NCBI RefSeq assembly: GCF_029953285.1
Contig: NZ_JASAOI010000031.1
Span: forward strand, 62,001 to 126,000
DNA from: Yinghuangia seranimata
Lineage (GTDB): Bacteria > Actinomycetota > Actinomycetes > Streptomycetales > Streptomycetaceae
DNA: 64,000 bases
Reading direction: 5' to 3'
The translations under genes were made by a program, and so were the position numbers. Shown one piece after another: positions 23,414 through 34,395 of this stretch (its first letter is position 1; the number at the start of each line of letters is the position of its first letter). The notes under the pieces are model-generated. The model did not search any database. It was given only the letters and a program-made list of their open reading frames with translations, and had not been told where the DNA came from.

Positions 23414-25102
23414 ATGGCGGCAGTGACCGACGACATGGTGCGGGACGGCCCATCAGAAGCGTCCGACACGTTCGAGACGGCGGTGCTCGACGCCCTGGGC
23501 GGCGAATCCGCCGTGGCGTTCGCGCTCTACGACAGAGACCTGCGCTATCTGCGGATCAGTGAGGCGCTGGCCCGGCTCAACCGGGTGCCCGCCGCCGACC
23601 ATCTCGGCCGCCGCCCCACCGAGTTGCTGCCCGAGGGGCTCGCGCGGGAGATCGAGAAGACCATCGCGATGGTGTTCGCGCACGGCCTGCCGTACACCGA
23701 GACCGACATCGTCCTGTCGCCGCCCGACTGGTACGAGACCCGGCACCACGAGGCCCGCTGGGTACCGGTCCCCGGCGCGGACGGCGGCGTGGAGGCGGTG
23801 CTGGCGATCGTGTCGGACGTGACCGAGCACCGACACCGCGAGGAGTTGCTGCGGTCCAGCCAGTGGCGCACGTCCCGGCTGCAGCTGATGACCGCGCGCC
23901 TGGCCGGCGCGCTGACCGTCGCCGAGGTGGAGGCGGCGGTCAGCGAACTCGGCCGCAGCATCGACGCCGACGAGTCCGAGTTGCGGCTCCTCGACGACGT
24001 CGCACCGGTGTTCCCGTGGCCGAACGTCCCGGGGCCGGGCGTGAACCGGCGGCTGCGCGTGCTGCCTCCGGAGTGGCCGAACGCGCTGCTGACCGCGGTG
24101 CGCGAGGGCACGCCGATGTACCTGGGCGCGGCACCGGAGCACGACCCGAAGGAGTCCTCGCCGGTGCCGGCGATGCGCCGGGCGCGCACCGCGTCACCGC
24201 TCACGCGCCGCTCCTCGGTGGTCCTGCCGCTGCTGGGCTCGGGAGCGCCGATGGGCGTGATCCGGTTCGCGTTCCACGACTCGCGTGCCTTCGGCCCGGA
24301 CGACAGGGTCTTCCTGGAGGCGTTCGCCGGGCAGTGCGCGCTCGCCGTCGAGCGGTCGCGGCTGTACGAGCGGGAGCACCGCACCGCGGTCGCCCTGCAG
24401 CGCAGCCTGCTGCCGGACCGGCTGCCGATCGTGGACGGCGCCGAGTTCGGTTTCCGCTACCTGCCCGGCGCCCCCGACTACGAGGTGGGCGGCGACTGGT
24501 ACGACGTCTTCAAGCTGCTGGACGGCCGGGTGGCGATCGTCGTCGGCGACGTGATCGGCAAGGGGCTGACCGCCGCCGCCGGCATGGGCCGGGTGCGGGC
24601 CGCGCTGCGCGCCCTGGCGTTCACCGACCCCGACCCGGTGGCAGTGCTGACGGGGCTGGACCGCCTGTTCACCGCGACCGAGGACGACGAGTCGCTGACC
24701 ACGCTCATCTACGGCGTGATCGACCCGGAGACCGGCATCCTGGACCTCGTCGACGCCGGCCATCTGCCGGTGATCATCGTCTCCGCGTACGGCAAGGCCA
24801 AGCTGGCCGACGCGGGGCCCGCCTCCACGCCGCTGGGCGTCGTGGAGCCGCGCACCAAGCACACGATGCGCCTGGACCCGGGCGACATCCTCGTCGGATT
24901 CTCCGACGGGCTGATCGAGAACCGGGCGCGCGGCATCGACGAGGGCCTCGAGCAGATGCTCGAAGTGGCCCGGAACGCCACGGGAGGTTTGGAATCGCTC
25001 TTGTCGAGCATCCTTGAACGTCTGCTGGACGGTCAGGACCGCGACGACGACGTGACGATCCTGGGGGTCAGGATCGTCGAGTCGCAGGGGTCCGCGGGCT
25101 GA
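23414..25102 (+). CDS. PAS-GAF-PP2C (SpoIIE-type) serine phosphatase
   Basis: 562 residues from ATG 23414; GTG 23423 has better spacing to GGGGA and a TTG at 23348 is also open. It has a PAS domain (about 25-140: LRYLRISEALARLNRVPAADHLGRRPTELLPEG), a short helical link, a GAF domain (about 150-320) and a PP2C/SpoIIE catalytic domain (about 335-560). The catalytic domain has VGGDWYDVF, VGDVIGKGLTAAAGMGRVRAALR and DDDVTILGVR, which carry the metal-binding aspartates. Such enzymes dephosphorylate anti-anti-sigma factors in partner-switching pathways. No anti-sigma or STAS gene is adjacent. It lies just upstream of the principal sigma gene and may share its control region only by position. Confidence 0.92.
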   Translation: MAAVTDDMVRDGPSEASDTFETAVLDALGGESAVAFALYDRDLRYLRISEALARLNRVPAADHLGRRPTELLPEGLAREIEKTIAMVFAHGLPYTETDIVLSPPDWYETRHHEARWVPVPGADGGVEAVLAIVSDVTEHRHREELLRSSQWRTSRLQLMTARLAGALTVAEVEAAVSELGRSIDADESELRLLDDVAPVFPWPNVPGPGVNRRLRVLPPEWPNALLTAVREGTPMYLGAAPEHDPKESSPVPAMRRARTASPLTRRSSVVLPLLGSGAPMGVIRFAFHDSRAFGPDDRVFLEAFAGQCALAVERSRLYEREHRTAVALQRSLLPDRLPIVDGAEFGFRYLPGAPDYEVGGDWYDVFKLLDGRVAIVVGDVIGKGLTAAAGMGRVRAALRALAFTDPDPVAVLTGLDRLFTATEDDESLTTLIYGVIDPETGILDLVDAGHLPVIIVSAYGKAKLADAGPASTPLGVVEPRTKHTMRLDPGDILVGFSDGLIENRARGIDEGLEQMLEVARNATGGLESLLSSILERLLDGQDRDDDVTILGVRIVESQGSAG

Positions 25103-25200
25103 TGTGACGCCCGCCACCGAGGGGACGCGTAACACTTCGCCGCCCAGCCCGATGAGTACGAAGGTGGCAGCCTTCAGGAATACCGGCGAGTGCCAGAATG

Positions 25201-25215
25201 CTGTGTTGCACACAG
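25201..25215. promoter_or_regulatory. Palindrome CTGTGT-TGC-ACACAG upstream of hrdB
   Basis: A perfect 6-bp dyad with a 3-base centre, 112-126 bases before the sigma-factor start, in the expected promoter region. It could be an operator or a small RNA hairpin in the leader. Confidence 0.45.
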
Positions 25216-25326
25216 TCGCTGCACGGCCGGGCCTCCTGCACACTGCCCCCGCCTGAGTGTCGTTCGCCAGGCGGCGAGCGACTGGACTCATGTCGAACGC
25301 CGTCCAGATCCGTCGAGAGGTTGTTT

Positions 25327-26892
25327 GTGTCGGCCAGCACATCCCGTTCGCTTCCCCCGGAGATCGCCGATTTCGTCAACGTGAAGGCGTTGATCGAGCG
25401 GGGTGAGGCTCAGGGGTCCATCGCCAGCGACGAGATTCGCCAGGCGTTCGAGGCCGACCAGATCCCGGCCACCCAGTGGAAGAACGTCCTACGCAGCCTC
25501 AACCAGGTCCTTGACCAGGAGGGTGTGGACATCGTGGTTAACGCCGCCGATTCCGCGGCTCCCAAGCGCACCCGTAAGAGCGTGGCGGCGAAGAGCACCG
25601 CCAAGCGCACATCCACAAAGACCGTCGTCTCGGGCACCGCGCCCCGGGCCGCGGTACCGGCGTCCGCGGCCCCGGGCGCGGACGACGCCGCCGAGCCGGG
25701 CAGGCCCGCGGCGAAGACGGCGGCGGTCAAGAAGACCGCGGCGAAGTCGGCGGCGGCCCCGGCGGCGAAGAAGGCCGCGGCGAAGAAGACCGCGGCCCCG
25801 GCGGCGAAGAAGGCCGCGGGCAAGGACGGCGAGCCCGAGCTCGACGCCGAGGACCTGACCGACGAGCTCGAGCCGCCGGCCGACCCGGCGGCGGCGACGG
25901 AGCCGGAGGACGAGAACCAGGGCTTCGTCCTGTCCGACGACGACGAGGACGACGCGCCGGCCCAGCAGGTGGCCGTCGCGGGTGCCACGGCGGACCCGGT
26001 CAAGGACTACCTCAAGCAGATCGGCAAGGTGCCGCTCCTCAACGCGGAGCAGGAGGTCGAGCTCGCCAAGCGCATCGAGGCCGGCCTGTTCGCGGAGGAC
26101 AAGCTCAACTCCGGCGAGAAGCTGGCTCCGAAGCTCAAGATCGAGCTGGAGATCATCGCCGAGGACGGCCGCCGCGCCAAGAACCACCTGCTCGAGGCGA
26201 ACCTGCGCCTCGTGGTGTCGCTGGCCAAGCGCTACACCGGCCGCGGCATGCTCTTCCTGGACCTGATCCAGGAGGGCAACCTCGGTCTGATCCGCGCGGT
26301 CGAGAAGTTCGACTACACCAAGGGCTACAAGTTCTCCACGTACGCCACGTGGTGGATCCGCCAGGCGATCACCCGCGCCATGGCCGACCAGGCGCGGACC
26401 ATCCGCATCCCGGTCCACATGGTCGAGGTCATCAACAAGCTGGCCCGTGTGCAGCGCCAGATGCTCCAGGACCTGGGCCGCGAGCCCACCCCGGAGGAGC
26501 TGGCCAAGGAACTCGACATGACCCCGGAGAAGGTCATCGAGGTCCAGAAGTACGGCCGCGAGCCGATCTCGCTGCACACCCCGCTCGGCGAGGACGGCGA
26601 CAGCGAGTTCGGTGACCTGATCGAGGACTCCGAGGCGGTCGTCCCGGCGGACGCGGTCAGCTTCACGCTGCTGCAGGAGCAGCTGCACTCGGTGCTCGAC
26701 ACGCTGTCCGAGCGCGAGGCGGGCGTGGTCTCCATGCGCTTCGGCCTGACCGACGGCCAGCCGAAGACGCTGGACGAGATCGGCAAGGTCTACGGGGTCA
26801 CCCGTGAGCGCATCCGCCAGATCGAGTCGAAGACGATGTCGAAGCTGCGGCACCCGTCGCGTTCCCAGGTGCTGCGCGACTACCTGGACTGA
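25327..26892 (+). CDS. hrdB: Principal RNA polymerase sigma factor (sigma-70, HrdB/SigA type)
   Basis: 521 residues from GTG 25327, with GAGAGG upstream. The opening [16 protein letters not shown] and the [14 protein letters not shown] block are those of Streptomyces HrdB. Residues about 129-168 are a Lys/Ala repeat spacer ([20 protein letters not shown]), followed by an acidic segment. Then come regions 1.2 ([16 protein letters not shown]), 2 ([60 protein letters not shown], the -10 recognition and melting region), 3 and 4 ([39 protein letters not shown], the -35 helix-turn-helix). It directs transcription of housekeeping genes. It is single, and a strong terminator follows. Confidence 0.98.
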   Translation: MSASTSRSLPPEIADFVNVKALIERGEAQGSIASDEIRQAFEADQIPATQWKNVLRSLNQVLDQEGVDIVVNAADSAAPKRTRKSVAAKSTAKRTSTKTVVSGTAPRAAVPASAAPGADDAAEPGRPAAKTAAVKKTAAKSAAAPAAKKAAAKKTAAPAAKKAAGKDGEPELDAEDLTDELEPPADPAAATEPEDENQGFVLSDDDEDDAPAQQVAVAGATADPVKDYLKQIGKVPLLNAEQEVELAKRIEAGLFAEDKLNSGEKLAPKLKIELEIIAEDGRRAKNHLLEANLRLVVSLAKRYTGRGMLFLDLIQEGNLGLIRAVEKFDYTKGYKFSTYATWWIRQAITRAMADQARTIRIPVHMVEVINKLARVQRQMLQDLGREPTPEELAKELDMTPEKVIEVQKYGREPISLHTPLGEDGDSEFGDLIEDSEAVVPADAVSFTLLQEQLHSVLDTLSEREAGVVSMRFGLTDGQPKTLDEIGKVYGVTRERIRQIESKTMSKLRHPSRSQVLRDYLD

Positions 26893-26936
26893 TCCGGCCG
26901 CCGAAACCGGTCCGGACGATCCGGACGAGCGGTGTA

Positions 26937-26971
26937 CGAGGGCCCGGAGGCTTCCCGCCTCCGGGCCCTCG
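26937..26971 (+). terminator. Strong terminator after hrdB
   Basis: A perfect 15-bp stem, 26937-26951 with 26957-26971, around the loop TTCCC. It starts 45 bases past the hrdB stop. Confidence 0.85.
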
Positions 26972-27133
26972 CGCGTGTCCGGACGGCCCGCGCACGGGCC
27001 CTCCTTCACTCGGTCTTCACTCGATCGGGCGACGAGGAGGGGCACCGGTTGCAGCCCGGTGCCGATGGCCGTTCCCTGAAAGTAGTTGGTCGGGGACCGA
27101 GCGTGTTCGGCGAGGTGGGGACGGAGGCTTGTG

Positions 27134-28048
27134 GTGACGACAGCGGGGAGTGCGGGCGCGGGCGGGAACCGGGAGTCGGCGCGGGGCGCGGCGGCCGGGC
27201 GGGTACGGCGGAGGAGGCGGGCCGCGGCGGGCGTCGCCGGGGCGCTGCTGGCGCTGGCGGGCGCGGGTGCGGTGCCGGGCCCGGTGTGGGCCGCGGACAG
27301 CGCGCCGCAGGGCCCGCCGAAGGTCATTGTCGGCGGCTCGCCGGCCGACACCGAGACGCATCCGTGGATCGTCGCGCTGTCGAGCCGGAAGACGTACGGC
27401 TCGGCGCGCTCGGGGCAGTTCTGCGCGGGCACGCTGATCGCCCCGGACAAGGTGCTGACGGCCGCGCACTGCATGTTCGACGAGAACGGCCGGCCCGCGA
27501 AGCGGTCCGACCTGAAGGTCGTCCAGGGCCGTACCGACCTGCGCACGAGCGCGGGCCGCGAGGTCGCGGTGGCGTCCTCGTACACCAATCCGACGTTCGA
27601 CCTGGCCGAGGTGTCGCGGGACTGGGCGGTGCTGACGCTCGCCGAGCCGCTGTCCACGGGGGTGCTGCCGATGGTGGGCGCGGGCGAGGACGTGTACGCG
27701 GAGGACACCCCGGCGACCGTGCTGGGCTGGGGCGACACGACGGGCCGCGGGGACTACTCGTCGGTGCTGCGGCAGGTGGACGTCCCGATCACGTCGGACG
27801 CCACGTGCCGCACCGCGTACCCGGGCGGCGCCATGGGCTCCTACGACCAGGCCTCGATGGTGTGCGCGGGCCTGCGCCAGGGCGGCAAGGACGCGTGCAG
27901 CGCGGACAGCGGCGGCCCGCTGCTGATCGACGGGCGGCTGGCCGGGATCGTGTCGTGGGGGGACGGGTGCGCGCTGCCGCGCAAGCCAGGCGTCTACACG
28001 CGGGTGTCGGCGTTCGCCGCGGACATCCGCAAGGCGGCCGGGATGTGA
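27134..28048 (+). CDS. Secreted trypsin-like serine protease (S1)
   Basis: 304 residues from GTG 27134 (GGAGG six bases upstream; the GTG at 27131 is too close). The N-terminus has a basic cluster RVRRRRR at 23-29, then a hydrophobic core and an AlaAsp cleavage site near 54-55, so it is exported. A short propeptide ends before VIVGG (about 64-68), the activation site. The catalytic triad is His in LTAAHC (about 112), Asp in DWAVLTL (about 162) and Ser in SADSGGPL (about 258). Cysteines pair as in chymotrypsin. The base of the specificity pocket lies in the unusual CSADSGGP, where trypsins have CQGDSGGP. The Arg-rich n-region hints at Tat or strong Sec targeting. It lies between hrdB and DUF7455, as in Streptomyces. 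Confidence 0.93.
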   Translation: MTTAGSAGAGGNRESARGAAAGRVRRRRRAAAGVAGALLALAGAGAVPGPVWAADSAPQGPPKVIVGGSPADTETHPWIVALSSRKTYGSARSGQFCAGTLIAPDKVLTAAHCMFDENGRPAKRSDLKVVQGRTDLRTSAGREVAVASSYTNPTFDLAEVSRDWAVLTLAEPLSTGVLPMVGAGEDVYAEDTPATVLGWGDTTGRGDYSSVLRQVDVPITSDATCRTAYPGGAMGSYDQASMVCAGLRQGGKDACSADSGGPLLIDGRLAGIVSWGDGCALPRKPGVYTRVSAFAADIRKAAGM

Positions 28049-28122
28049 GGCGCCGCGGCACTGTGAGGCAACTCACCCCGCGCGATGCTCCACGGGTGTT
28101 GCGGAAGGGGCCGTAGAGACCA

Positions 28123-28156
28123 CAGTGGCGGCCACCGCATGGGGTGGCCGCCACTG
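28123..28156. terminator. Bidirectional terminator between trypsin gene and DUF7455
   Basis: A perfect 14-bp stem, 28123-28136 with 28143-28156, and a 6-base loop, between convergent genes. Confidence 0.85.
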
Positions 28157-28231
28157 CTGCGATCCATCAGGGTGCTTCAGGAAGCGCACAAACGGGGTCT
28201 CGTCGGGTTGTCGAAGGGGTACGTCTCAAGG

Positions 28232-28462
28232 TCAGCGTTCGTCCTCCGGCGCGTTGGCCGGAGTCGCCGTCAGGCGGTCGGTTTCATCCTGTATCTCGAC
28301 CGCGACCTTGCGCAGCTCGGGCTCGAACTTGCGTGCGTGGTGAGCGCAGAACAGCAGCTCTCCACCGCTGGCCAGGACGACCCGGAGGTATGCCTGTGCG
28401 CCGCACCGGTCACAACGGTCGGCGGCCGTCAACGGACTGGCGGGAGTCAGAACCGAATTCAC
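28232..28462 (-). CDS. DUF7455 zinc-ribbon-like small protein
   Basis: 76 residues from GTG 28462 with AGAGG five bases upstream. It has the compact pattern CDRCGAQAY ... LLFCAHHARKFEPEL: two CxxC/CxxH halves that should bind one zinc. It ends in a polar tail. Members of this family sit between the principal sigma gene and parE across actinobacteria. The exact role is unknown; small zinc ribbons of this kind often bind RNA, ribosomes or polymerase, but that is inference. The upstream region has a GATGTT-CAC-AACATC palindrome. Confidence 0.9.
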   Translation of the reverse strand: MNSVLTPASPLTAADRCDRCGAQAYLRVVLASGGELLFCAHHARKFEPELRKVAVEIQDETDRLTATPANAPEDER

Positions 28463-28496
28463 GTCGCCTCTTCTCTACTCGACGAGGACTGCTTCC

Positions 28497-28511
28497 GATG
28501 TTCACAACATC
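28497..28511 (-). promoter_or_regulatory. Palindrome GATGTT-CAC-AACATC upstream of DUF7455
   Basis: A perfect 15-bp dyad with 6-bp arms, 35-49 bases upstream of the DUF7455 start. It could cover the promoter and would suit a dimeric repressor. Confidence 0.5.
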
Positions 28512-28687
28512 AAACCAGCCTCGAACGTTCCCGGGGGTGATCGTGTCACGTTCCACCCCGGTTGGGCACACCCCATTTTCTCTTACTTCGTACGAGGGTC
28601 CCTCCGTGATGTGCGTCTCGGTGTGGTCTCTGTTGCTTAAGGACGTGCCCCGGCGCGGATCGGTTCATGCCATCACTCGATCGTGAA

Positions 28688-28703
28688 TCGAACACGGGTT
28701 CGA
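28688..28703 (+). promoter_or_regulatory. SOS-type (LexA) box upstream of parE
   Basis: TCGAAC-ACGG-GTTCGA is a perfect palindrome matching the Gram-positive/actinobacterial LexA consensus CGAAC-N4-GTTCG. It ends eight bases before the presumed -10 box TAGGCT (28712-28717), so it overlaps the -35 region. It could make parE DNA-damage responsive. Confidence 0.7.
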
Positions 28704-28897
28704 GACTCGGGTAGGCTGTAGCGGCGAGCCGTCGCCGGACGGTCACCCCGCCCCGGTAGCCTTGCGTCGGCGCGGCGCGGGTGATCACCGGGGGAGCGGG
28801 CGAAACGACCCGTGGTGGGACCTGCCGCGCGGCGCGCCAACAGCAAACTGCACTCGGAAAAGCCGACGCACCCAACGACTCAGGGGAGTTGCACCGC

Positions 28898-31009
28898 GTG
28901 ACCGCCCAGACGACTGCGCAGTCGACCGCGCTGCTGGCGGGCGAGCCCGACCACTCCAACTACACGGCACGGCACCTGCTGGTCCTCGAAGGACTGGACG
29001 CGGTGCGCAAGCGGCCCGGCATGTACATCGGTTCGACCGACAGCCGCGGCCTCATGCACTGCCTGTGGGAGATCATCGACAACTCGGTCGACGAGGCGCT
29101 CGCCGGCTACGGGACCCGCATCGACGTGGTCCTTCACGACGACGGATCGGTCGAAGTGCGCGACCAGGGACGGGGTATCCCCGTCGACGTCGAGCCCAAG
29201 ACCGGCCTTTCCGGCGTCGAGGTCGTCATGACCAAACTGCACGCCGGAGGCAAGTTCGGCGGCGGTTCGTACGCCGCGTCCGGCGGCCTGCACGGCGTCG
29301 GCGCCTCCGTCGTCAACGCCCTCTCGTCGCGGCTCGACGTGGAGGTCGACCGCGGCGGAGCGACACACAGCGTGAGCTTCCGGCGCGGCACGATCGGCCA
29401 GTTCGCCGCCGCCGGGCCGGACGCGAAGTTCACGCCGTCGGGAGGACTGCGCAAGGGCGGCAAGGTGCCGCGCGCGCGAACCGGAACGCGTGTGCGTTAC
29501 TGGGCCGACCGGCAGATCTTCCTCAAGGACGCCAAACTCGATCTTGAACTGCTGCACAATCGGGCGCGGCAGACCGCATTTCTCGTCCCCGGGCTCACTC
29601 TCGTTGTTCGCGATGAGCGAAATCCGGGAGCGGTCGACGAGCAGACGTTCCACTACTCCGGCGGGATCAGCGAGTTCTGTGAATTCCTCGCCCCCGACCG
29701 GCCGATTTGCGACGTTATCCGCATCACCGGCGAGGGCACCTTCAAGGAGACCGTTCCGGTTCTCGACGACCAGGGCCACATGGTCCCGACCGAGGTCCAG
29801 CGCGACCTCGGCGTGGACGTCGCGCTGCGCTGGGGCACCGGATACGACACAAGTGTGCGGTCGTTCGTCAACATCATCGCCACCCCGAAGGGCGGCACGC
29901 ACATCGCCGGCTTCGAGCAGGCGCTGCGCAAGACCGTGAACGACGCGCTCCGCACGGCGAAGCTGCTGCGGGTGTCCGAGGACGACATCACCAAGGACGA
30001 CGCCCTCGAGGGGCTGACCGCGGTGGTGACGGTGCGGCTGGCCGAACCGCAGTTCGAGGGCCAGACCAAGGAGGTGCTCGGCACCTCCGCCGCGGCGCGC
30101 ATCGTCGGCAACGTCGTCTCGCGCGAGCTCAAGGCCTTCCTGGGCACCGCCAACCGGGCGCACAAGGCACAGGCCCGCGCGATCCTGGAGAAGGCCGTCT
30201 CGGCGGCACGCACCCGCATCGCCGCGCGCCAGCACAAGGACGCGCAGCGACGCAAGACCGCGCTGGAGACCTCGGCGCTGCCGGCGAAGCTGGCCGACTG
30301 CCGCAGCGACGACGTGGACCGCAGCGAGCTGTTCATCGTCGAGGGCGACAGCGCGCTGGGCACCGCGAAGCTGGCGCGCGACTCGGAGTACCAGGCGCTG
30401 CTGCCGATCCGCGGCAAGATCCTGAACGTCCAGAAGGCGTCCGTCTCGGACATGCTCAAGAACACCGAGTGCGCCGCGATCATCCAGGTCATAGGGGCGG
30501 GCTCGGGCCGTACGTTCGACATCGACCAGGCCCGCTACGGCAAGATCATCTTCATGGCGGACGCGGACGTCGACGGCTCGCACATCCGCACCCTGCTGCT
30601 GACCCTCTTCCAGCGCTACATGCGGCCGATGATCGAGGCGGGGCGGGTGTTCGCGGCGGTGCCGCCGCTGCACCGCATCGAGCTGTCGAACCCGAAGAAG
30701 GGCCAGGAGAAGTACCACTACACGTACTCCGACAGCGAGATGAAGCAGACGCTCCTCGAGTTCCAGCGCAAGGGCGTCCGCTACAAGGAGCCCGTGCAGC
30801 GCTACAAGGGCCTCGGTGAGATGGACGCGGACCAGCTCGCGGAGACCACGATGGACCCGCGCCGCCGCACGCTGCGCCGCATCAACCTCGGCGACCTCGA
30901 GGCCGCCGAGCGGGTGTTCGACCTGTTGATGGGCAACGAAGTGGCGCCGCGCAAGGAGTTCATCACCAACTCCTCGCAGCTGCTGGACCGGTCGCGCATC
31001 GACACCTGA
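28898..31009 (+). CDS. parE: DNA topoisomerase IV subunit B (GyrB/ParE family)
   Basis: 703 residues from GTG 28898, with AGGGGAG about nine bases upstream; an earlier in-frame ATG at 28781 has no ribosome site. It is the ATPase and TOPRIM subunit of the decatenating type IIA topoisomerase. The GHKL ATPase has EIIDNSVDEALAGY, DQGRGIPVD and GLHGVGASVVNALS. The transducer domain is central, and the TOPRIM region has FIVEGDSALGTAK...LLPIRGKILN and MADADVDGSHIRTLLL. The end (QRYKGLGEMDADQLAETTMDP) is conserved. It lacks the insert of E. coli GyrB. Its partner, parC, lies 4 kb away. A LexA-type box lies in its promoter. A strong terminator follows. Confidence 0.97.
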   Translation: MTAQTTAQSTALLAGEPDHSNYTARHLLVLEGLDAVRKRPGMYIGSTDSRGLMHCLWEIIDNSVDEALAGYGTRIDVVLHDDGSVEVRDQGRGIPVDVEPKTGLSGVEVVMTKLHAGGKFGGGSYAASGGLHGVGASVVNALSSRLDVEVDRGGATHSVSFRRGTIGQFAAAGPDAKFTPSGGLRKGGKVPRARTGTRVRYWADRQIFLKDAKLDLELLHNRARQTAFLVPGLTLVVRDERNPGAVDEQTFHYSGGISEFCEFLAPDRPICDVIRITGEGTFKETVPVLDDQGHMVPTEVQRDLGVDVALRWGTGYDTSVRSFVNIIATPKGGTHIAGFEQALRKTVNDALRTAKLLRVSEDDITKDDALEGLTAVVTVRLAEPQFEGQTKEVLGTSAAARIVGNVVSRELKAFLGTANRAHKAQARAILEKAVSAARTRIAARQHKDAQRRKTALETSALPAKLADCRSDDVDRSELFIVEGDSALGTAKLARDSEYQALLPIRGKILNVQKASVSDMLKNTECAAIIQVIGAGSGRTFDIDQARYGKIIFMADADVDGSHIRTLLLTLFQRYMRPMIEAGRVFAAVPPLHRIELSNPKKGQEKYHYTYSDSEMKQTLLEFQRKGVRYKEPVQRYKGLGEMDADQLAETTMDPRRRTLRRINLGDLEAAERVFDLLMGNEVAPRKEFITNSSQLLDRSRIDT

Positions 31010-31036
31010 TCCGTCCGGCCGGCGTCGGCCGCCTGG

Positions 31037-31071
31037 AAGGGCCCGGAACCCGTGTGGTTCCGGGCCCTTTT
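31037..31071 (+). terminator. Terminator after parE
   Basis: A 14-bp stem, 31037-31050 with 31056-31069, loop CGTGT, ending in four T residues. Confidence 0.88.
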
Positions 31072-31252
31072 GCACGTCTTCCGGGCGAAGCGGCCGCGCT
31101 CGCCGCGCATTTCATCCGATCGTGTGAATCGGCTGCGGCCCCGGCGTCGCGTTCCGGGCGTACTGCCCATGCTGAAGACCGGTCCGCCCCGACTTCCCCG
31201 AGGGTGCGACGCGCACGACCGGCGGGCGGACACCGGACGAGGAGAGCTTTTC

Positions 31253-31665
31253 GTGACCACCAGTTCGTACCGAGAACGGGAGTACGGGCGGGCACCAGTG
31301 GACCGGGGTCCCGTGCCGGTCGCGCGTTCCGGGCGCCACGCGCGCCCCGAGGACCCGCGCGGGGACGTCTACCTCCAGGTGCAGGCGAGCCCCGAGTTCC
31401 AGGAGATCCGCCGCCGCTACCGCGACTTCGCCTTCCCCATGTCGGCCCTGTTCCTGGCCTGGTACCTGGCGTACGTCCTCGCCTCGACCATGGCCCGCGA
31501 CCTGATGGCCCGGCGCATCGTCGGCGAGTTCAACGTCGCCCTGGCCTTCGGGCTCGCCCAGTTCGCCTCGACGTTCGTGTTCACCTGGCTGTACGCGCGG
31601 CACGCGGTCCGCAAGCGCGACCGCGCGGCGTTGGACCTGCGCTGGGTGACCCAGGAGCGCTTCCG

Positions 31666-31669
<4 letters not shown>
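31253..31669 (+). CDS. DUF485 membrane protein
   Basis: 138 residues from GTG 31253, with GAGGAG about eight bases upstream. The N-terminal about 55 residues are polar. Then come two hydrophobic helices (about 65-80 and 95-120) in the DUF485 pattern (FAFPMSALFLAWYLAYVLAS ... GEFNVALAFGLAQFASTFVFTWLYARHA). DUF485 proteins are small partners of solute:sodium symporters of the acetate type. The stop overlaps the symporter start (GTGA), so the two are translationally coupled and probably form one complex. Confidence 0.93.
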
Positions 31670-33291
<1,622 letters not shown>

Positions 33292-33301
33292 GCGCCGGTC
33301 C

Positions 33302-34210
33302 TCACAGCGCGGGCGTGGGGGTGACCAGCCGCGGGCGCATGCTCAGCGGGTTGCCGAGCCCCTTGCCGCAGCTCTCGGGGCGGGCGGGCTCCTCGGCGGC
33401 GGCGGTGACCTCCACCGTCCACGTGCGGCCGTCGGTGTGCGCGATGCGGACGGTCCACGCGTGCTCGCCGTGCTCCTCGGTGGCGTCGACGCGCAGGGCG
33501 TCGGCGGAGGTCTCGCCGGTGTCCTCGCGTACGGCGATCTCGGCGGCCTGCTCGGGGCGCGACCAGGTGGACCGGCCGCGGCAGCCGTCGACGACCATGG
33601 CGCCGCCGCGGGCCGCGTCGAGGGCGGCCAGCGCGGAGTCGGCGTCCAGGCGCCCGTAGACGTATCCGTGGGGCAGGACGACGGCGGTCGGGGCGAACCG
33701 GTGCCCGCCCAGGTGGGTGGCCTCCCAGACGGCGTCGGGGGCGCGCCCCGCGAGGGCCTCGGCGAGCGGCCGGCCCTCGGTGGCGCAGCAGCGGTCGCGC
33801 TTGCCGTTGGTGCACACCAGCGCGAGCGGTTCGGTCCACGCGGTGCCGAGCGCGGGTTCCGCGGGGCCGGCCAGCGCCGCGAAGTCGAGGGCGAGCAGCT
33901 CGCCGAGCGAGTCCACCGTGAGCCGCCGGGCCCAGGTCGCGCCGGGTTCGGTCCAGACGAGGAACGCGGTGCGGCGTGCGACCGTCTCGGTGGTGCGTCC
34001 GGGACGGCGGATCAGTGTCGCGCGGAAGCCCGCCGCGGCGGCCTGCCGCTCGAGGGCGCCGCCGAGTTCCGGGTCGATGCCCCGGGTGCCGGTGAGCGCC
34101 TTCGCGGCCCACGGGCCGGGGTGCTCGACGAGCAGCCAGCCGGGGCTCGTGGGCGCGGAGCCGGCCATCGGCTCGGCGTACCGCCAGGACAGTTCGGTGC
34201 ACGTTTCCAC
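33302..34210 (-). CDS. Sucrase/ferredoxin-like protein
   Basis: 302 residues from GTG 34210, where the protein begins METCTELSWRYAEPMAGSA like its homologues. It belongs to the thioredoxin-fold sucrase/ferredoxin (Suc_Fer-like) family, whose bacterial members are [2Fe-2S] or thioredoxin-like redox proteins. Candidate ligands are Cys residues in LVCTNGKRDRCCATEGRPLA (about 155-175), plus His in LGGHRFAPTAVVLPHGYVYGR. It opens with a W-LLVEHPGPWAAKAL motif and ends with a low-Cys C-terminus containing CGKGLGNP. Function in actinobacteria is not known. It converges with the symporter gene, ten bases apart. Confidence 0.88.
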   Translation of the reverse strand: METCTELSWRYAEPMAGSAPTSPGWLLVEHPGPWAAKALTGTRGIDPELGGALERQAAAAGFRATLIRRPGRTTETVARRTAFLVWTEPGATWARRLTVDSLGELLALDFAALAGPAEPALGTAWTEPLALVCTNGKRDRCCATEGRPLAEALAGRAPDAVWEATHLGGHRFAPTAVVLPHGYVYGRLDADSALAALDAARGGAMVVDGCRGRSTWSRPEQAAEIAVREDTGETSADALRVDATEEHGEHAWTVRIAHTDGRTWTVEVTAAAEEPARPESCGKGLGNPLSMRPRLVTPTPAL

Positions 34211-34306
34211 GGATGTGTACCGTACATGGTCAACTTTTCGGGCGGACCGGCGTCGCGGGGGCATCTCGATCGTTGCCGGTGTCGGTCCGGGATCTTCCGG
34301 GAGGAA

Positions 34307-34333
34307 CCGGTCGGCGGAGATCGCGCCGACCGG
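34307..34333. promoter_or_regulatory. 10-bp inverted repeat in a divergent promoter region
   Basis: CCGGTCGGCG (34307-34316) pairs with CGCCGACCGG (34324-34333) around a 7-base centre. It lies between the sucrase/ferredoxin gene and the HD gene. TACGGT (34354-34359) to its right is a candidate -10 box for the latter. Confidence 0.45.
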
Positions 34334-34395
34334 CCGCGGTGATCGCGGAGGGCTACGGTGGTGGGAACGAACCGAGACCGGGGGAGTGGACCGGC

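Larger units (their letters stand above)
28463..28897. other. 435-base divergent promoter region of DUF7455 and parE
   Basis: It is lower in GC than its surroundings, has no coding bias, and contains the two palindromes listed separately. TAGGCT (28712-28717) is the likely parE -10 box, giving a 5' leader of roughly 175 bases. Confidence 0.55.
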
